Positions 1 through 7,162 of a stretch of DNA of 8,275 bases are shown piece after piece (the first letter of the stretch is position 1; each line of letters opens with the position of its first letter). Made by a program: the position numbers and the translations under genes. Source of the DNA: Gammaproteobacteria bacterium (GTDB lineage: Bacteria; Pseudomonadota; Gammaproteobacteria; Steroidobacterales; Steroidobacteraceae). The notes under the pieces are model-generated. The model did no database searches. It was not told where the DNA came from and was given only the letters and a program-made list of their open reading frames with translations. The stretch covers positions 1 to 8,275 of the forward strand of contig JAQGOD010000312.1 in assembly GCA_028293775.1 (NCBI GenBank), in the 5' to 3' direction.

Positions 1-1891
1 CGGGCCGGCTCTCGCCCTCCAGCTTTGCTGCCCCGGCCCAACTTTGCCAGCGCCCTTCCGCATTCACATACGTACCGGAAGTTTCGGCGAAGGAGCCGAT
101 GGGCAGCACCACGTGTACGGTGTCGCGCAAAGACTCCGGCAAGTGCGTGCCGACCGCAACGACCAGATCAGCCGATTTTAGAGCCGACGCATCGACGCCT
201 AAATCGTTGGCGGGATCGATACCGCCGAAAAGCACGTAGGCTTTGAGCGGTGAGTCCAACATCTGGCGAGCCGACAGGCCCGGCGTCTGAAGCGGAGCGC
301 CGCCCGACCCACGATGCGGCACCGCGCCGGCGAGGTACGCACCCGCGGCATTGGCGCCTTCGGTAATGCAGCCGATGCTGGCCGCGCACAAATCCGCAAG
401 GGCGATGCTGAGAGCCTTCAATTGCGAGTACGCCGGATGGCGCTGCGCCAGGGCGCCCAAGATGACCGCGCGCCGCGTTCCATGTGAGAACGCACCGACG
501 AGGGAGCGGTGATCGTCGCTGACCCGGGCCGCTCCTACGCCCTGAGGCAGAGGCTTGCCCGCGGCACCGGCGGCGGCCTGCACCAGGGCAGTCAGTTCGC
601 CCACCATATCGTTCACGGCCGCGTAAGCGGCGATCGGAAACATATACTCAAAACGGCGCGGATTGACGAAGGCCACGTGCGCCCCGCCCTTCACCGCCGC
701 TTGGCGAATGCGATGCGCCAGCATGGGCATCTCGTGGCGCAGATCCGAACCGACGATGAGCACGCTCTCGAGGCGCCCGGCATCGGCGATCTTCATACCG
801 AGGTTGGGATAAGGCGCCTCGCTTTCTTGTGCGCGAAAATCCAGCTGCCGCAAGCGGTGATCGATGTTGTTGCAGCCTAGCCCGCGCGCAATTTGCGCCA
901 GCAAGTACAGTTCCTCGAGCGTGGCCATGGGCGAGGCAAGAAAGCCCGTTGCGGCGGGGCTCATCGCCGCGGCCTTCTGCAATCCATCAGCGGCGGCGGT
1001 GAGCGCCACTTCCCAATCAACCACCTGCAACGTGCCATTCATGCGCATCATGGGCTGCGACACTCGTTCGCTCGAATACATGCCCTCGAACCCGAAGCGA
1101 TCGCGGTCCGCGATCCACGTTTCGTTGATCTCCTCATTCTCGCGCGGCACCATGCGCAACAACCTGCCGCGCAGCACGTGTCCGTACAAGTTCGTGCCGA
1201 AAGCATCGTGCGGCGAGACCAGCGCAGCCTGAGACATTTCCCAGGCGCGCGCGTGATAGCGGAATGGTTTATTGTTGAGCGCGCCGACCGGGCACAGATC
1301 GATGATATTGGCGGACAACTCATGATCGACGCTATGTTCGATGTAAGTGCCGATTTCCATGTGCTCACCGCGGCCGGTGGCGCCCATTTGCGGGTAGCCC
1401 TGGATTTCCGCGCCGAAGCGCACGCAGCGAGTGCAATGAATGCAGCGCGTCATGTCGGTGGAAACCAAGGGCCCGATGTTCTTGTCCTTGACGACGCGCT
1501 TGCGCTCGCTGAATCGCGAAATGTCGCGCCCGTAACCTAAGGCGAGATCTTGCAGCTCGCACTCCCCACCCTGATCGCAGATCGGGCAATCGAGCGGATG
1601 GTTTATGAGTAAAAATTCCATGGTCGCGCGCTGCGCGGCAACCGCCTTGGGAGATTTCGTGAACACCTTCATGCCCTCGGCTACCGGTGTGGCGCACGCC
1701 GGCAGGGGCTTCGGCGCCTTCTCCACTTCCACCAAGCACATGCGGCAATTCGCGGCGACGGTCAATTTTTCGTGATAGCAAAACCGGGGAATATAAATGT
1801 CCGCCGGATCCGTCACCTGCATGATCATCTGGCCCTTGCGGGCCTTTAGCGCAACGCCATTGACTTCGATATTGACTGTGTCGTCTGCCAT
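1..1891 (-). CDS. nuoG: NADH-quinone oxidoreductase subunit G, 5' part (runs off window)
   Basis: Largest peripheral-arm subunit of respiratory complex I; it carries Fe-S clusters that relay electrons from NuoF/NuoE towards NuoB. I read 630 codons from the ATG at 1891 to the window edge without a stop. Residues 1-80 form a [2Fe-2S] ferredoxin-like domain with Cys38, Cys49, Cys52 and Cys66. His98 with Cys102, Cys105 and Cys111 (HPLDCPICDQGGEC) fits the His-ligated [4Fe-4S] cluster. Cys150, Cys153, Cys156 and Cys200 (CPVGAL) fit the next [4Fe-4S] cluster. From about residue 220 it becomes the molybdopterin-oxidoreductase-like domain (SPHDAFGTNLYG, PRENEEINETW, VGSDLRHEMPMLAHRIRQAA). The extra N7 cysteine set of E. 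coli and Thermus NuoG is absent. The start lies 3 bases after the nuoF stop, which suggests coupled translation; the ribosome site is weak. The C-terminal part lies outside the window. Confidence 0.95.
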   Translation of the reverse strand, partial: MADDTVNIEVNGVALKARKGQMIMQVTDPADIYIPRFCYHEKLTVAANCRMCLVEVEKAPKPLPACATPVAEGMKVFTKSPKAVAAQRATMEFLLINHPLDCPICDQGGECELQDLALGYGRDISRFSERKRVVKDKNIGPLVSTDMTRCIHCTRCVRFGAEIQGYPQMGATGRGEHMEIGTYIEHSVDHELSANIIDLCPVGALNNKPFRYHARAWEMSQAALVSPHDAFGTNLYGHVLRGRLLRMVPRENEEINETWIADRDRFGFEGMYSSERVSQPMMRMNGTLQVVDWEVALTAAADGLQKAAAMSPAATGFLASPMATLEELYLLAQIARGLGCNNIDHRLRQLDFRAQESEAPYPNLGMKIADAGRLESVLIVGSDLRHEMPMLAHRIRQAAVKGGAHVAFVNPRRFEYMFPIAAYAAVNDMVGELTALVQAAAGAAGKPLPQGVGAARVSDDHRSLVGAFSHGTRRAVILGALAQRHPAYSQLKALSIALADLCAASIGCITEGANAAGAYLAGAVPHRGSGGAPLQTPGLSARQMLDSPLKAYVLFGGIDPANDLGVDASALKSADLVVAVGTHLPESLRDTVHVVLPIGSFAETSGTYVNAEGRWQSWAGAAKLEGESRP

Positions 1892-1894
1892 GTC

Positions 1895-3217
1895 TCAAGC
1901 CGCAACGGCCGGACGGCCGTCCAAATCAGTGACGCCTTCCGTGATGGAGCGGCCCTTGTGCTCGATCATGTATTGGAATTCAGGCCTGAAGTGCTTCAGG
2001 AAACTTTGTACCGGCCAGGCGGCCGCATCGCCCAAGGCGCAGATAGTGTGTCCCTCGATGCGGTTGGCCACATCGAGCAGCAATCCTAAATCTTCACTGC
2101 GTCCTTCGCCGGCGATGATGCGTTTCAGCATTCGATCGAGCCAACCGGTGCCCTCGCGGCACGGGGTGCACTGGCCGCAGGACTCCGACATATAGAAACG
2201 CGCCAGGCGCTCCAGCGCCCGCACCATGCAGGTGGTTTCGTCCATCACGATGACGGCGCCGGTGCCGATGGAGGAGCCGGCTTTCTTGACCGAGTCGTAA
2301 TCCATGTTGGTGCCCCACATCACGTCGCCGGGCACCACGGGACAAGAGGAACCGCCGGGAATTACCGCCTTTAGCTTGCGGCCCTTCCACACTCCGCCGG
2401 CCAGCGCCATCAACTCCTTGAAGGGAATTCCCATGGGCAACTCGAAATTGCCGGGCTTCTCGACGTGTCCGGAGACCGAGAAAATAATCGTGCCGCCGGA
2501 ATTGACCGGCCCTAACCCTGCGAACCAGGCGGCGCCCTTGCGCATGATGGTGGGCACCGACGCGAAGCTTTGCGTATTGTTGATGGTCGTCGGTTTGCCG
2601 AACAGCCCGAAATTGGCGGGGAACGGCGGCTTGAAGCGCGGCTTGCCGGGCTTGCCCTCGAGGGACTCGAGCAACGCGGTTTCCTCTCCGCAGATATACG
2701 CCCCGGCACCGATGAAGGTGTGTAGATCGAAGTCGACGCCGGAGCCTAAAATATTCTTGCCGAGCAGGCCGGCGGCGTACGCCTCGGCCAGTGCCGCTTC
2801 GAATCGCGGAATGGGTTCGGCCAAAAATTCTCCGCGGATATAGTTGTATCCCACCGTCGCCGTCATCGCGTAGCCGCCGATGGCCATACCCTCGATGACC
2901 GAGTGCGGGTTGTAGCGCAGAATTTCCCGATCATGGCAGGTGCCGGGCTCAGATTCGTCCGAGTTGCATACCGCGTATTTTTGCACCGGCGAAGTGCGGG
3001 GCATGAAGCTCCACTTCACGCCCATCGGAAATGCCGCGCCCCCGCGGCCGCGCAGTCCGGAGGCCTTCACCTCATCGATGATCTTTTCGCGCGGAGTTTG
3101 CTCGCGCAGGATTTTCTCCCACGCCTGATAGCCGCCGAATTGACGGTACACCTCGAGCGTCCACGACCGCTCGTATTTCAAGGCCTCGAATAGCACCAGA
3201 TTCTGTTCATAAGGCAT
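1895..3217 (-). CDS. nuoF: NADH-quinone oxidoreductase subunit F (NADH/FMN-binding)
   Basis: Electron entry subunit of complex I: binds NADH and FMN and carries the N3 [4Fe-4S] cluster, on the cytoplasmic tip of the enzyme. The 440-residue length is normal. The glycine-rich FMN region is GLRGRGGAAFP (residues 54-64), followed by the acidic NSDESEPGT segment (85-93) and the nucleotide-binding stretch GAGAYICGEETALLESLEG (170-188). The cluster ligands are Cys347, Cys350 and Cys353 (ESCGQCTPCREGTGW) and Cys393 (TICALGDAAA). The frame is intact, unlike the two genes just upstream. The ATG at 3217 is 13 bases after the nuoE stop, with AGGGG about 6-10 bases before it as ribosome site. It ends in TGA, 3 bases before nuoG. 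It is clearly NuoF and not a formate dehydrogenase or hydrogenase relative, given the flanking nuo genes. Confidence 0.97.
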   Translation of the reverse strand: MPYEQNLVLFEALKYERSWTLEVYRQFGGYQAWEKILREQTPREKIIDEVKASGLRGRGGAAFPMGVKWSFMPRTSPVQKYAVCNSDESEPGTCHDREILRYNPHSVIEGMAIGGYAMTATVGYNYIRGEFLAEPIPRFEAALAEAYAAGLLGKNILGSGVDFDLHTFIGAGAYICGEETALLESLEGKPGKPRFKPPFPANFGLFGKPTTINNTQSFASVPTIMRKGAAWFAGLGPVNSGGTIIFSVSGHVEKPGNFELPMGIPFKELMALAGGVWKGRKLKAVIPGGSSCPVVPGDVMWGTNMDYDSVKKAGSSIGTGAVIVMDETTCMVRALERLARFYMSESCGQCTPCREGTGWLDRMLKRIIAGEGRSEDLGLLLDVANRIEGHTICALGDAAAWPVQSFLKHFRPEFQYMIEHKGRSITEGVTDLDGRPAVAA

Positions 3218-3230
3218 CAGCGGCCCCTGC

Positions 3231-3716
3231 TCATTTCAATTCGTCCAACACGGTATCGATGATTTGCGGCGTCAAGTTCTCATGGAATACGTGATCGACC
3301 ATCATCATCGGCGCCCCGCAGCACGCCGCCAGGCATTCCTCTTCGCGCTTCAAATAAATCCGTCCATCCGGCGTGCTCTCGCCCGTTTTGATGCCGAGCT
3401 TCTTCTCGACGTAGTCCACCACCTATTGAGAGCCGCGCAGCATGCAAGAGATATTCGTGCACACGGAAATGTGATGACGCCCCACCGGCTTGGTCTCGAA
3501 CATGGAGTAGAAGGAGGCCACTTCGTACACCAGAATATTCGGCAGCTCGAGGTAGGCGGCGACGGCGTCCATCAGCTCCGGGGTCAAATAGCCATGGTTC
3601 TCATGCTGCACCGCATGCAAGGCCGCAATGACCGCGGAGCGCTTGCGGTCGGGCGGAAATTTAGCCAGCCACCGGTCGATTTCTTCTCGCACATGATCCG
3701 ATAATTTCGCGCTCAT
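3231..3716 (-). CDS. nuoE: NADH-quinone oxidoreductase subunit E, reading frame interrupted by in-frame TAG
   Basis: Complex I subunit of the NADH module, a thioredoxin-like protein that binds the [2Fe-2S] cluster next to FMN. Counting the stop as a residue, the gene spans 161 codons, normal for the family. The N-terminal helical part (residues 1-60) and the first ligand pair Cys86/Cys91 ([12 protein letters not shown]) precede a TAG at codon 98. The same frame then continues with [15 protein letters not shown] and the second ligand pair Cys128/Cys132 ([12 protein letters not shown]), ending in TGA. The stop therefore separates the two halves of the cluster site. There is no frameshift. The ATG overlaps the nuoD stop (ATGA). 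As written, the sequence gives a 97-residue fragment and possibly a 63-residue piece from the GTG at 3422. It is either a new pseudogene, a sequence error, or a gene read through. Confidence 0.85.
3423..3425 (-). other. In-frame TAG inside nuoE (codon 98)
   Basis: The minus-strand reading is GGC TCT CAA TAG GTG GTG GAC TAC. Family members usually have GS followed by two acidic or charged residues and then a hydrophobic pair here, so TAG stands at a position that is commonly Glu, Asp or Lys. TAG is one base from GAG and AAG. The codon before is CAA and the codons after are GTG GTG. Confidence 0.9.
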
Positions 3717-4966
3717 CGGTCTATCTCGCCGAAGACGATATCCTGGGTTCCGATGACGGCGACGACATCCGCGAGCATATGGCCGCGGACCATTTCATCC
3801 AGCGAGGCCAGATGCGGGAATCCGGGGGCGCGCACTTTCAGCCGGTACGGCTTATTCGCGCCATCCGATACCAGGTACACGCCCAGCTCTCCCTTCGGCG
3901 CTTCCACCGCCGCATACACCTCGCCTTGCGGCACGCAGTAGCCCTCGGTCATGAGTTTGAAGTGATGAATGAGCGACTCCATGTCGCCTTTCATCTCTTC
4001 GCGGCGCGGCGGCCGTACTTTGCGATCGTCAATCATGACGGATCCAGGATTGGCCTTGAGCCAGGCCACGCATTGCTCGATGATGCGGTTTGATTGGCGC
4101 ATCTCTTCGACGCGGACCAAGTAGCGGTCGTAGCAATCGCCGTTGACTCCCACCGGAATGTCGAAGTCCACTTTGTCGTACACGTCGTAAGGCTGTTTCC
4201 TGCGCAGATCCCATTCGACGCCGGAACCGCGCAGCATGGGGCCGGAGAATCCCAGCTGCATCGCGCGCTCGGGACTGACCACGCCGATATTGACCGTGCG
4301 CTGTTTCCAAATTCGATTGTCGGTGAGCAAGCTTTCGTATTGATCGACGCACGACGGAAAGCGCTTGGTAAAATCCAAGATGAAATCCAGCAAGCCGCCG
4401 GAGCGCCGGCTGTTCAAGCGATCCACATCCTTCTTGCTGCGCCACTGCGAGTACTGGTACTGCGGCATCGAATCAGGCAGGTCGCGATACACGCCGCCGG
4501 GACGATAGTAGGTCGCGTGCATGCGCGTGCCGGACACTGCCTCATAACAGTCCATGAGATCTTCGCGCTCGCGGAAGCAATACAGGAATACGGTCATCGC
4601 GCCGATATCAAGACCGTGCGCCCCGAGCCACATAAGATGATTCAAGATGCGGGTGATCTCATCGAACATCACGCGGATATATTGAGCACGCAGCGGCGGC
4701 TCGAGTCCCAGCAGCTTTTCGATGGCCATGACGTAGGCATGCTCGTTGCACATCATGGACACGTAATCCAATCGATCCATGTAGCCGATCGACTGATTGA
4801 AGGGCTTGCTCTCTGCGAGCTTCTCGGTCGCACGATGCAGGAGGCCGATGTGCGGATCGGCCATTTGAATCACTTAGCCATCGAGTTCCAGCACCAAGCG
4901 CAGCACGCCATGCGCGGCGGGATGCTGGGGGCCGAAATTCATGGTGTAGTTGCGGATTTCAGCCAT
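3713..4966 (-). CDS. nuoD: NADH-quinone oxidoreductase subunit D (49 kDa), reading frame interrupted by in-frame TAA
   Basis: Complex I subunit that forms the quinone-binding cavity together with NuoB. From the ATG at 4966 the frame reads [20 protein letters not shown], the N-terminal sheet with the His19 loop that lines the quinone site, then meets TAA at codon 31. Without a frame change it continues as [19 protein letters not shown], then [17 protein letters not shown] (the quinone-site Tyr is at about 68) and on to the usual C-terminus DIVFGEIDR. Counting the stop, it has 417 positions, the normal family length. The remaining intact part (3713-4873, from GTG) lacks the His loop and could not make a normal NuoD. 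The start overlaps the end of nuoC by 8 bases; the end overlaps nuoE (ATGA). Expression of a full protein would need suppression of the stop; otherwise the gene is inactive or the base is an error. Confidence 0.87.
4874..4876 (-). other. In-frame TAA inside nuoD (codon 31)
   Basis: The minus strand reads GAA CTC GAT GGC TAA GTG ATT CAA ATG. In NuoD, Nqo4 and mitochondrial 49-kDa proteins the Gly here is followed by a well conserved Glu (L-x-GE), so TAA replaces an expected GAA or GAG; it is one G-to-T change from GAA. The downstream frame is intact for 386 codons. Confidence 0.92.
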
Positions 4967-5717
4967 CGGATTTCGCGATGCTCGTGGTTGCGACCGGCGC
5001 GTTGGTCAACTGCGGGTCGTAGCGATTGTCGTGCCGGATGACCTTCGGCACCAGCACACGCGGCTCGATGGTCACGGGCTGGTAGACCACGCGTCCTTTT
5101 TCCGGATCGTAGCGGACTTCAACATTGCCCGAGAGCGGAAAATCCTTTCTGAACGGATGCCCAATGAAGCCGTAGTCGGTGAGCAAGCGGCGCAGGTCCG
5201 GGTGCCCCCTGAAGAGAATGCCGAACAGATCGAAAGCCTCGCGCTCGAACCAGTTGGCACCCGCCCAGATCGCGGTGACGGAATCGACCATGGGTTGCTC
5301 ATCATCCGCACAAAACACCCGCAGACGCAAACGTTGATTCAAGGAAATCGACAACAGGTGGTATACCACCGCAAATCGGCGCCCCGGCGGCACGGGGCCG
5401 ATGCGCTGGGCTCCGCGCGCGACGCCGCGGCTGAATCCGGACGACGTTGCGCTCTGGGTATTCCATTCGTCACGCCCGTGCGAGAGATAATCCACGCCGC
5501 ACACGTCCATGCACATTTGGAACTTCAAATCCGCGCCATCGCGCAGCGCAGAGGCAACACCCAATAGCTCATCGGCGGGCACTTCGTACGTCAATTCGCC
5601 GGTGTGATTGCCGACGCTCGCCACCTTGCCCGGCAAAGCCAACGTAATGGCTTCCGCCAACCTTTGCAGGCGGGTCGGTGTCGCAACCGCCGCCGTGACG
5701 AGCGGATCCGAACTCAT
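4959..5717 (-). CDS. nuoC: NADH-quinone oxidoreductase subunit C (30 kDa)
   Basis: Complex I subunit without cofactor that packs against NuoD and NuoB in the connecting module. It has 252 residues. The family signature lies at residues 155-195: [19 protein letters not shown], then [21 protein letters not shown], followed by [19 protein letters not shown]. Residues about 83-112 form a Gly/Ser/Arg-rich insert ([20 protein letters not shown] and on) before the core, which I associate with Xanthomonadales-type NuoC; this is a recollection, not a search. The tail after residue 230 is a low-conservation extension. The ATG overlaps the nuoB stop (ATGA), with AAGG about 10 bases upstream. It is a separate gene, not the fused NuoCD of E. 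coli. Ends in TGA 8 bases into nuoD. Confidence 0.96.
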
Positions 5718-6193
5718 CGGATAATCGCCTTGTTACGTCTGATCTTGTTCTGCAGCTGGATAATGCCGTAGAGCAGCGCCTCGGCGGTGGGCGGACACCC
5801 CGGCACATACACATCGACCGGCACGATGCGATCGCAGCCGCGAACCACGGCATAGGAATAATGGTAGTAACCGCCGCCGTTGGCGCATGAGCCCATGGAG
5901 ATCACCCAGCGCGGCTCGGTCATCTGGTCGTATACCTTGCGGAGCGCGGGGGCCATCTTGTTGACCAGCGTGCCGGCCACGATCATGACATCGGATTGGC
6001 GCGGGCTCGGCCTGAAGATGATGCCGAAGCGGTCCTGATCGTAACGAGCAGCACCGGCGTGCATCATCTCCACGGCACAACAGGCCAGTCCGAAGGTCAT
6101 CGGCCACAGTGATCCGGTCCGAGCCCAATTGATGAGCTTGTCGATGCTCGTCACTTCGAAGCCGCGCGCGGTATTGTCGGCTTCTAATCCCAT
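5714..6193 (-). CDS. nuoB: NADH-quinone oxidoreductase subunit B (N2 cluster)
   Basis: Complex I subunit carrying the terminal [4Fe-4S] cluster N2, which reduces quinone at the NuoB/NuoD interface. The 159 residues match the short bacterial form. The N2 ligands are the tandem Cys38-Cys39 ([11 protein letters not shown]), Cys103 ([18 protein letters not shown]) and Cys133 ([14 protein letters not shown]). The conserved helix [15 protein letters not shown] precedes the first pair, and [16 protein letters not shown] lies at 65-80. The ATG at 6193 overlaps the end of nuoA by 10 bases, with a good ribosome site AAAGGGG 8-14 bases upstream inside nuoA. It overlaps nuoC by 4 bases. The frame is intact and all cluster ligands are present, so the quinone-module partner of the broken nuoD still looks functional. 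Confidence 0.97.
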   Translation of the reverse strand: MGLEADNTARGFEVTSIDKLINWARTGSLWPMTFGLACCAVEMMHAGAARYDQDRFGIIFRPSPRQSDVMIVAGTLVNKMAPALRKVYDQMTEPRWVISMGSCANGGGYYHYSYAVVRGCDRIVPVDVYVPGCPPTAEALLYGIIQLQNKIRRNKAIIR

Positions 6194-6552
6194 TCCAACG
6201 CCCCTTTCTTGTAGTCATAGGCCAGCGCGACCACGAGCACCAAGGCGAAAACCAGCATGGAGACGAGGCCAAAGGTACCGGTGATTTTAAGGGAAACGGC
6301 CCAAGGGAAGAAAAACGCGATCTCCAAATCGAAGACAATGAAAATAATGGCGACCAGGTAGTAGCGCACGTCGAAGCGCATGCGCGAATCCTCGAATGCC
6401 TCGAAACCGCATTCGTAGGGAGAGAGTTTTTCAGGATCCGGACGGCGCGGACCCAATATCCAACCGACGGTGAACAACGCCAGACCGAGAACCGTCGCCA
6501 ATCCCAAAAAAATCAATATCGGTAAATACTGTCGCAACATAATCGGCGCCAT
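6184..6552 (-). CDS. nuoA: NADH-quinone oxidoreductase subunit A (membrane)
   Basis: Small membrane subunit (ND3 homologue) next to the quinone cavity. It has 122 residues with three predicted membrane helices at about 9-34, 63-83 and 91-113. The conserved loop [21 protein letters not shown] contains Cys48, equivalent to the loop cysteine of mitochondrial ND3, and helix 2 carries Asp75 and Glu77 ([11 protein letters not shown]). The C-terminus KKGALEWD is typical, followed by TAG, which shows that TAG acts as a normal stop here. The start is uncertain: ATG at 6552 and ATG at 6540 ([11 protein letters not shown]) are both possible, neither has a clear ribosome site, and the second fits the usual family N-terminus better. 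It is the first gene of the nuo operon, preceded by a promoter candidate. Confidence 0.95.
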   Translation of the reverse strand: MAPIMLRQYLPILIFLGLATVLGLALFTVGWILGPRRPDPEKLSPYECGFEAFEDSRMRFDVRYYLVAIIFIVFDLEIAFFFPWAVSLKITGTFGLVSMLVFALVLVVALAYDYKKGALEWD

Positions 6553-6573
6553 TCGCTACACGGATTGACCATA

Positions 6574-6582
6574 ATTGTATCA
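6574..6582 (-). promoter_or_regulatory. Candidate extended -10 promoter for nuoA
   Basis: The minus strand reads TGATACAAT, that is a TG-N extension plus a -10 hexamer TACAAT with one mismatch to TATAAT. No good -35 box is seen 16-18 bases upstream, as is common for extended -10 promoters. Transcription would start near 6567 and give a leader of about 15 bases to the ATG at 6552, or 27 to the ATG at 6540. It would allow nuo transcription apart from secG and the tRNA. Judged by eye only. Confidence 0.4.
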
Positions 6583-6600
6583 GGCGCGAGCTTGTTGCGT

Positions 6601-6627
6601 CGCGCGGAACAACTCAAGTTCCGCACG
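6601..6627 (-). other. 10-bp RNA hairpin between tRNA-Leu and nuoA
   Basis: Arms 6618-6627 and 6601-6610 pair over 10 bases with a 7-base loop (minus strand CGTGCGGAAC, loop TTGAGTT, GTTCCGCGCG). The one non-Watson-Crick pair is G-U in minus-strand RNA but would be A-C on the other strand, which supports a role in the minus-strand transcript. It starts 7 bases after the tRNA CCA end. There is no U-tract, so it may be a 3' processing or stabilising hairpin, or a Rho-assisted or partial terminator, more than a classic terminator. Confidence 0.5.
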
Positions 6628-6634
6628 ACATTGT

Positions 6635-6719
6635 TGGTGCCGACGGCCGGACTCGAACCGGCACAGGTTGCCCCACTAGCCCCTCAAACTAGCGCGTCTA
6701 CCAATTTCGCCACGTCGGC
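6635..6719 (-). tRNA. leuU: tRNA-Leu, anticodon GAG
   Basis: An 85-base class II tRNA with encoded CCA. The acceptor stem GCCGACG (from 6719) pairs with CGTCGGC, followed by ACCA ending at 6635. The D-arm contains AAATTGGTAGACGCG. The anticodon stem CTAGT pairs with GCTAG around the loop TTGAGGG, giving anticodon GAG for CUC/CUU codons. A short variable arm follows, then the T-arm GCCGGTTCGAGTCCGGC. Its 5' end is only 5 bases after the secG stop, so it is probably cut from the secG transcript. It is not a suppressor tRNA: the anticodon cannot read UAA or UAG. The gene symbol follows E. coli usage and is tentative. Confidence 0.95.
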
Positions 6720-6724
6720 TTTGA

Positions 6725-7126
6725 TCACTTTTTTTCCGGTGCTGTCGGCGTCGTTTCCGGCGCCGCTTGCGGCGGCGTTGCCGGCGCAGTTACCGGCGTC
6801 GGCGGCGCTGAGGGAGTCAGCGCCGGGGGCGGCGCTTTGGATGGAGCGGCCGCCTGTGCCGCGCGTTCCAACACAGAAGTCGGTTGCGCCGGAGCATGCG
6901 ACCCGAGGTAGGCCAAGCTCAAGCTGGTCACGAAGAACAAGCCCGCGAACACTGCCGTCAATTTGGAAAATAACGTACTGGTGCCGCGCGCACCGAATAC
7001 CGTGCCCGACGCGCCCGAACCGAATCCCGCGCCCGCCTCCGCGCCCTTGCCCCGCTGCAGCAACACCAATCCGATAATCATCAGAGCAAGCAGCACATGC
7101 ACGCCTAAGATCACACCACGCAGCAT
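6725..7126 (-). CDS. secG: Preprotein translocase subunit SecG
   Basis: Inner-membrane partner of SecYE that aids SecA-driven export. Residues 1-20 (MLRGVILGVHVLLALMIIGL) are helix 1, followed by the conserved VLLQRGKGAEAGAGFGSGAS loop region and the TSTLFSKLTAVFAGLFF stretch leading into helix 2 (about 54-73). The protein has 133 residues, longer than the usual 75-115, because of a Pro/Ala/Thr-rich tail of about 55 residues (PSKAPPPALTPSAPPTPVTA and on) that is likely disordered. I chose the ATG at 7126 because it matches the family N-terminus and has AAAGAGA upstream; an upstream in-frame start at 7189 would overlap the end of tpiA and add unlike sequence. tpiA lies 35 bases before and the tRNA-Leu 5 bases after. 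Confidence 0.93.
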   Translation of the reverse strand: MLRGVILGVHVLLALMIIGLVLLQRGKGAEAGAGFGSGASGTVFGARGTSTLFSKLTAVFAGLFFVTSLSLAYLGSHAPAQPTSVLERAAQAAAPSKAPPPALTPSAPPTPVTAPATPPQAAPETTPTAPEKK

Positions 7127-7143
7127 AGAAAATCTCTTTAGTG

Positions 7144-7162
7144 ACGCACGTTCGACGTACGT
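7144..7162 (-). other. Hairpin in the tpiA-secG gap
   Basis: The minus strand reads ACGTACGT, loop CGA, ACGTGCGT: 8 pairs including one G-U that would be a mismatch on the plus strand. It begins at the last base of the tpiA stop codon and ends 17 bases before the secG ATG, leaving AAAGAGA free as ribosome site. It may separate the two messages by blocking exonuclease; with no U-tract it is not a clear terminator. Confidence 0.35.

Noticed and set aside
1..1891. A frameshift in nuoG, suggested by long open stretches in another minus-strand frame at about 1048-1898
   Set aside because: I translated the nuoG frame codon by codon from 1891 to 2 and found no stop; all cluster motifs are in this one frame. 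The other frames give Arg/His-rich shadow sequence.
3423..4876. Pyrrolysine or selenocysteine at the in-frame stops
   Set aside because: Neither is inserted at UAA, the NuoE position is not a known Pyl site, no SECIS-like or Pyl machinery is visible, and the expected residue at both sites is an ordinary charged one.
4094..5041. Long plus-strand open frame (315 codons) opposite nuoC/nuoD, and others such as 893-1540
   Set aside because: They lie antisense to conserved genes, have no recognisable motif or ribosome site, and are expected in GC-rich DNA.
6635..6719. A suppressor tRNA next to the interrupted genes
   Set aside because: The anticodon in the 7-base loop TTGAGGG is GAG (Leu, CUC/CUU), which cannot read UAA or UAG.
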